Assembly: GCF_000711795.1 (NCBI RefSeq)
Contig: NZ_JONH01000012.1
Coordinates: 62,001-126,000 of the forward strand
DNA from: Vibrio pacinii DSM 19139
GTDB lineage: Bacteria > Pseudomonadota > Gammaproteobacteria > Enterobacterales > Vibrionaceae
Reading direction: 5' to 3'
Length of the DNA: 64,000 nt
Shown: piece by piece, positions 62,421 to 64,000 of the stretch
Position numbering within the stretch: the first letter of the stretch is position 1
Layout of the letters: every line of letters begins with the position of its first letter
Translations under genes and position numbers: made by a program
The notes under the pieces: generated by a model
Seen by the model: only the letters and a program-made list of their open reading frames with translations
What the model was told of the DNA's origin: nothing
The model's database searches: none

Positions 62421-64000
62421 ACTGAGTAGTGCTACCCAAATCGATGATGATATCTTCAATCCGTTTTGGCTTGCTAATAAAATAGCCTTGGATGTAACGA
62501 CAGTTTAGTCGGCGTAGTATTTCTAGTTGTTGCGCCGTTTCAATACCTTCAGCGATCACCGTTAAACCAAGTTGTTTAGCGAGCAAGTTAAGTGATTGAA
62601 TGAGCACAACGTTATCTTGGTTATGTTCAATGTCGACAATAAAAGATCGGTCTATCTTTAAAATATCGATGGTGTTTTTCATCAGGTTTGAAAAGGATGC
62701 GTACCCCGTACCAAAGTCATCGAGCGCCACTTGAACGCCTTGCAGCCTTAAAAATTTGAGTAACTCTTGAACGTGAGGCTTGCCGTCTAATGGAATGGAT
62801 TCCGTCACTTCAATCACAATATCACCATCATTGAGACCATGGTGCCGAATGATCTCAATAATAGAGCAATGGGTAAGGCTCTCTTGGCTTAACTCATCGA
62901 TAGAACGATTGACACTGATCGAGATTTGGTCGAACCCGAGCTGTTTGAGCTGTACTAAGTCATGGCAAGCTCTCTCTAACACCAATTGACCTAGCTGGAA
63001 GATGTAACCAAACTCTTCAGCAATGGGGATAAACTCATGTGGAGGGATCGACTCATTACCATCATTCCAGCGAGCCAACGCTTCCAGTTTAACCACGGAG
63101 TCAGTCTCAAGGTCGTAAATCGCTTGATAAGCTACATCGATATTTTTCTCTTGGATCGCCTTTTTCAAACGGATACTCAAGTCATGTCGACGGGTAACTT
63201 GTTGTTCTAATTGATGTGAGTAAGCGATGGTTGCGGTTGTGGTTGCCTTTTTAGCATGAGTCAAAGCGTAATACGCTTGTTTGATCGGATGCGTATCGAT
63301 ATTCGAAAGGTGCGCAGAGTAGCCGATATTGACCATCAATTCGATGGCGTGATTATCAATGCTAAAGGGTGACTCAATGACGTGTTTTAATCGGTCGATC
63401 AACTGAGGCAGTAGGTGTTCAACTTGAGGGGCAATACTCAAAGCAAATTGATCAGCTCCGTAGCGACAGATGTTGACCGTGTCACTATTAAAGTTACTGT
63501 GGAGAAGCTGGCCAACATGAATCAGAAGTTTATTACCGAACGATTCACCATACATGTTGTTATATGAAGAGAAGCGTTTGATGTCGACGATTACGATCGT
63601 TCGTTCATGGTCGTGTTCAAGTTGGTTGATAAACTTGTCGCGTTTCATTAATCCAGTGAAATCACATTGATTTTTGTAGCGTGATAACTCATTTTCAATC
63701 GATTTTTGCAGACTGATATCTTCAAAAATTCCAATGTAGTTTTGCACTTCACCTAAATAATTGCGTAAGACAAACACCGATAACTGCTCTGGATAAACCG
63801 CGCCACTTTTGGTCTGGTTCCAAACTTCACCTTTCCACAGATCATCTTTTTGAATGCTCGACCACATCGAATAATAAAATTCAGCAGGATGAAGGTTTGA
63901 GCTTAATACACCAGGCGTTTTGCCCTCAAGCTCTTGTGCCGAATAACCGGTAATGGACTCAACGCGAGTATTGCACTTAATGATACGGTTGTACTTGTCG
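62419..64000 (-). CDS. PAS-GGDEF(degenerate)-EAL protein, probable c-di-GMP phosphodiesterase (5' end outside window)
   Basis: The frame is open to the window end; about 526 residues are visible. The N-terminal part visible is a PAS domain (NRIIKCNTRVESITGYSAQE). A GGDEF domain follows with RYGADQFA at the active-site position, which is degenerate and should not make c-di-GMP. The EAL domain has KLEALARWN, then EVTES, DDFGTGYASFS, LKIDRSFI and AEGIE. All catalytic acidic positions of EAL are present, so c-di-GMP hydrolysis is expected. The gene is convergent with nagK. Confidence 0.9.
   Translation of the reverse strand, partial: DKYNRIIKCNTRVESITGYSAQELEGKTPGVLSSNLHPAEFYYSMWSSIQKDDLWKGEVWNQTKSGAVYPEQLSVFVLRNYLGEVQNYIGIFEDISLQKSIENELSRYKNQCDFTGLMKRDKFINQLEHDHERTIVIVDIKRFSSYNNMYGESFGNKLLIHVGQLLHSNFNSDTVNICRYGADQFALSIAPQVEHLLPQLIDRLKHVIESPFSIDNHAIELMVNIGYSAHLSNIDTHPIKQAYYALTHAKKATTTATIAYSHQLEQQVTRRHDLSIRLKKAIQEKNIDVAYQAIYDLETDSVVKLEALARWNDGNESIPPHEFIPIAEEFGYIFQLGQLVLERACHDLVQLKQLGFDQISISVNRSIDELSQESLTHCSIIEIIRHHGLNDGDIVIEVTESIPLDGKPHVQELLKFLRLQGVQVALDDFGTGYASFSNLMKNTIDILKIDRSFIVDIEHNQDNVVLIQSLNLLAKQLGLTVIAEGIETAQQLEILRRLNCRYIQGYFISKPKRIEDIIIDLGSTTQ

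Noticed and set aside
1..64000. CRISPR arrays, integron attC sites, insertion sequences, rRNA genes
   Set aside because: No regularly spaced repeats, transposase motifs, attC-like repeats or rRNA sequences were seen on reading through.

Overview
The window is a stretch of gammaproteobacterial chromosome, almost certainly Vibrio. The evidence is an almost complete symbiosis-polysaccharide (syp) cluster in the V. fischeri gene order, a NorM MATE transporter divergent from riboflavin synthase, the long Vibrio-type PurC, DUF2986 and DUF3802 proteins, three chemoreceptors and abundant two-component and c-di-GMP signalling. The species cannot be told from the sequence alone. Most genes are intact; the first (chemoreceptor) and last (EAL/PAS protein) run off the window.

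Region 1 (1-16.5 kb) is mixed core and accessory metabolism. It holds a chemoreceptor 3' end, the glycyl-radical enzyme and activase pair yjjI-yjjW converging on a LysR gene, a second chemoreceptor, purC with a perfect PurR operator, and sulA with a perfect LexA box. A glycerophosphodiesterase, an EamA exporter and a metallo-beta-lactamase-fold hydrolase follow. Next come a CitA/DcuS-type sensor with its regulator and an adjacent periplasmic binding-protein-like gene, a DUF2726 zinc-ribbon protein and a diguanylate cyclase.

Region 2 (16.5-23.4 kb) is the assimilatory/detoxifying nitrite reduction block nirB-nirD-nirC-cobA: siroheme nitrite reductase, its small subunit, a nitrite channel and the siroheme methyltransferase. 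An FNR-like site lies upstream. A NYN-domain protein, a DUF2986 protein and eda follow. Region 3 (23.4-31 kb) carries a large Cache-PAS hybrid histidine kinase and a gene-poor stretch that looks like a mosaic remnant of the nirD-nirC spacer and cobA. It also has a LysR-controlled divergent module (AhpD-like protein plus a PNPOx-reductase-ferredoxin fusion) and two identical tRNA-Val(GAC) genes.

Region 4 (31.1-51.7 kb, all on the minus strand) is the syp locus: sypA, B, C, D, F, G, H, I, J, K, L, M, N, O, P, Q, R. It encodes the anti-sigma-like STAS protein SypA, export proteins, SypF/SypG signalling, glycosyltransferases, flippase, polymerase and initiating sugar transferase. sypE is cleanly absent. 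Sigma-54-type -24/-12 sites, each with a TTCTCA-N3-TG element 50-80 bp upstream, sit before sypA, sypI, sypM and sypP. This fits four transcription units under SypG.

Region 5 (52-64 kb) returns to core genes: periplasmic DNA ligase (ligE), norM, riboflavin synthase, a CPXCG protein, a fructosamine-kinase family protein, DUF3802, an NlpC/P60 lipoprotein, a third chemoreceptor, a sterol-desaturase-family membrane protein, a DTW-domain tRNA-modifying protein, nagK and a PAS-GGDEF(degenerate)-EAL protein cut by the window end. No CRISPR array, integrase, transposase or rRNA gene was seen. The most unusual items are the sypE-less syp cluster with a SypD lacking the Walker-A lysine, the nir/cobA mosaic remnant, and the LysR-AhpD-PNPOx/ferredoxin module.
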